From a bacterium (GTDB lineage Bacteria; Vulcanimicrobiota; JABDET01), in NCBI GenBank assembly GCA_021800275.1, contig JAJYZB010000005.1, positions 103,874 to 167,873 on the forward strand: DNA of 64,000 nucleotides, read 5' to 3'. The position numbers were made by a program, and so were the translations under genes. The notes beneath the pieces are model-generated. The model was not told where the DNA came from. It saw only the letters and a program-made list of their open reading frames with translations, and ran no database searches. Of this stretch, positions 63,911 through 64,000 are shown in pieces (the first letter of the stretch is position 1; every line of letters starts with the position of its first letter).

Positions 63911-63939
63911 TTGAAAAATTTCTATGTCTATTGTACAAT
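63911..63939 (+). promoter_or_regulatory. Sigma70-type promoter of the PIN-domain gene
   Basis: TTGAAA (63911-63916) and TACAAT (63934-63939) are separated by 17 bases. Six bases lie between the -10 box and ATG, so transcription should begin at the A of the start codon, giving a leaderless message. Confidence 0.7.
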
Positions 63940-63945
63940 TATATT

Positions 63946-64000
63946 ATGGAAATTACAGGAGATGCAAGCATATTTCTTTCAGTGGTGCTCAACGAAACAG
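63946..64000 (+). CDS. PIN-domain (VapC-like) protein, N-terminal fragment
   Basis: Only 18 codons are in the window: MEITGDASIFLSVVLNET. DAS followed by a hydrophobic helix and LNE is the usual start of a PIN domain, with D6 as the first metal-binding acid. VapC-type toxins cut tRNA or mRNA. No VapB-like antitoxin is visible upstream; it might follow the gene. The remainder lies beyond the window, so intactness is unknown. Confidence 0.55.
   Translation, partial: MEITGDASIFLSVVLNET

Noticed and set aside
30..64000. CRISPR array, insertion sequence, tRNA or rRNA genes
   Set aside because: No regularly spaced repeats, transposase-like proteins with terminal repeats, cloverleaf sequences or rRNA motifs were recognised by eye.

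Overview
The window comes from a diderm (Gram-negative-type) bacterium with an AT-rich genome. Evidence for the diderm envelope is a complete RND, membrane-fusion and TolC tripartite pump, a lipobox on the adaptor protein, and many Sec signal peptides. Ordinary housekeeping genes are present: RNase P RNA, groES-groEL, hemE-hemH-hemG, ppdK, lipA and a 2-oxoacid dehydrogenase. No transposase, phage gene, CRISPR array, rRNA or tRNA was recognised. I cannot name the phylum from sequence alone; an uncultivated lineage is plausible.

Layout. 1-5.4 kb: the end of a nucleobase permease, then a leftward operon (FAD oxidoreductase, secreted protein, diguanylate cyclase) and rnpB with its own promoter. 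5.5-12.4 kb: a rightward signalling and pilus operon holding a CheX-like protein with MshEN-like N-terminal repeats, a CheY-like regulator, a PilC/GspF platform protein, two prepilins, a PilX-like protein and a degenerate kinase joined to a beta-propeller. 12.4-16.4 kb: a leftward RNase HI / solute-binding-protein operon, then a BsuPI-like protein and DedA. 16.4-18.5 kb: groES-groEL behind a CIRCE-like operator, ended by a strong terminator. 18.6-22 kb: heme genes. 22-28.9 kb: LON-domain protein, ppdK, a NarL-type regulator, two PilZ-like proteins and a cyclic-2,3-diphosphoglycerate-synthetase-like GTPase. 29-33.6 kb: a second pilus-like cluster. 33.7-39.4 kb: lipA, E1alpha, E1beta, E2, OsmC-like protein, ECF sigma factor and a DUF2892 protein. 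39.5-45.4 kb: the tripartite pump.

45.5-54.6 kb is a defence island: hsdM, an AbiEi antitoxin, a 1088-residue protein joining an AbiEii toxin to a complete HsdS subunit and an extra C-terminal domain, then hsdR. Downstream are gene remnants, a glycine-zipper protein behind a consensus promoter, and small metabolic genes. 59.1-63.3 kb holds thiolase, CLC channel, FAH-family hydrolase and a small monooxygenase. The window ends in an HD-domain remnant and the start of a PIN-domain protein.

Two parts deserve most attention. First, a type I restriction system carries a type IV toxin-antitoxin module inside its operon, and the toxin is covalently joined to the DNA-specificity subunit, so DNA recognition, toxin and probable immunity are physically and transcriptionally linked. 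Second, the two pilus clusters contain the same parts joined differently: kinase-like plus propeller in one protein in cluster 1, but kinase-like plus GspF and prepilin plus propeller in cluster 2. This suggests a pseudokinase-regulated type IV filament or secretion machine. Three accessory genes (abiEi, the glycine-zipper gene and the PIN gene) have a near-consensus promoter ending 6-7 bases before the start codon, so their mRNAs are predicted to be leaderless.
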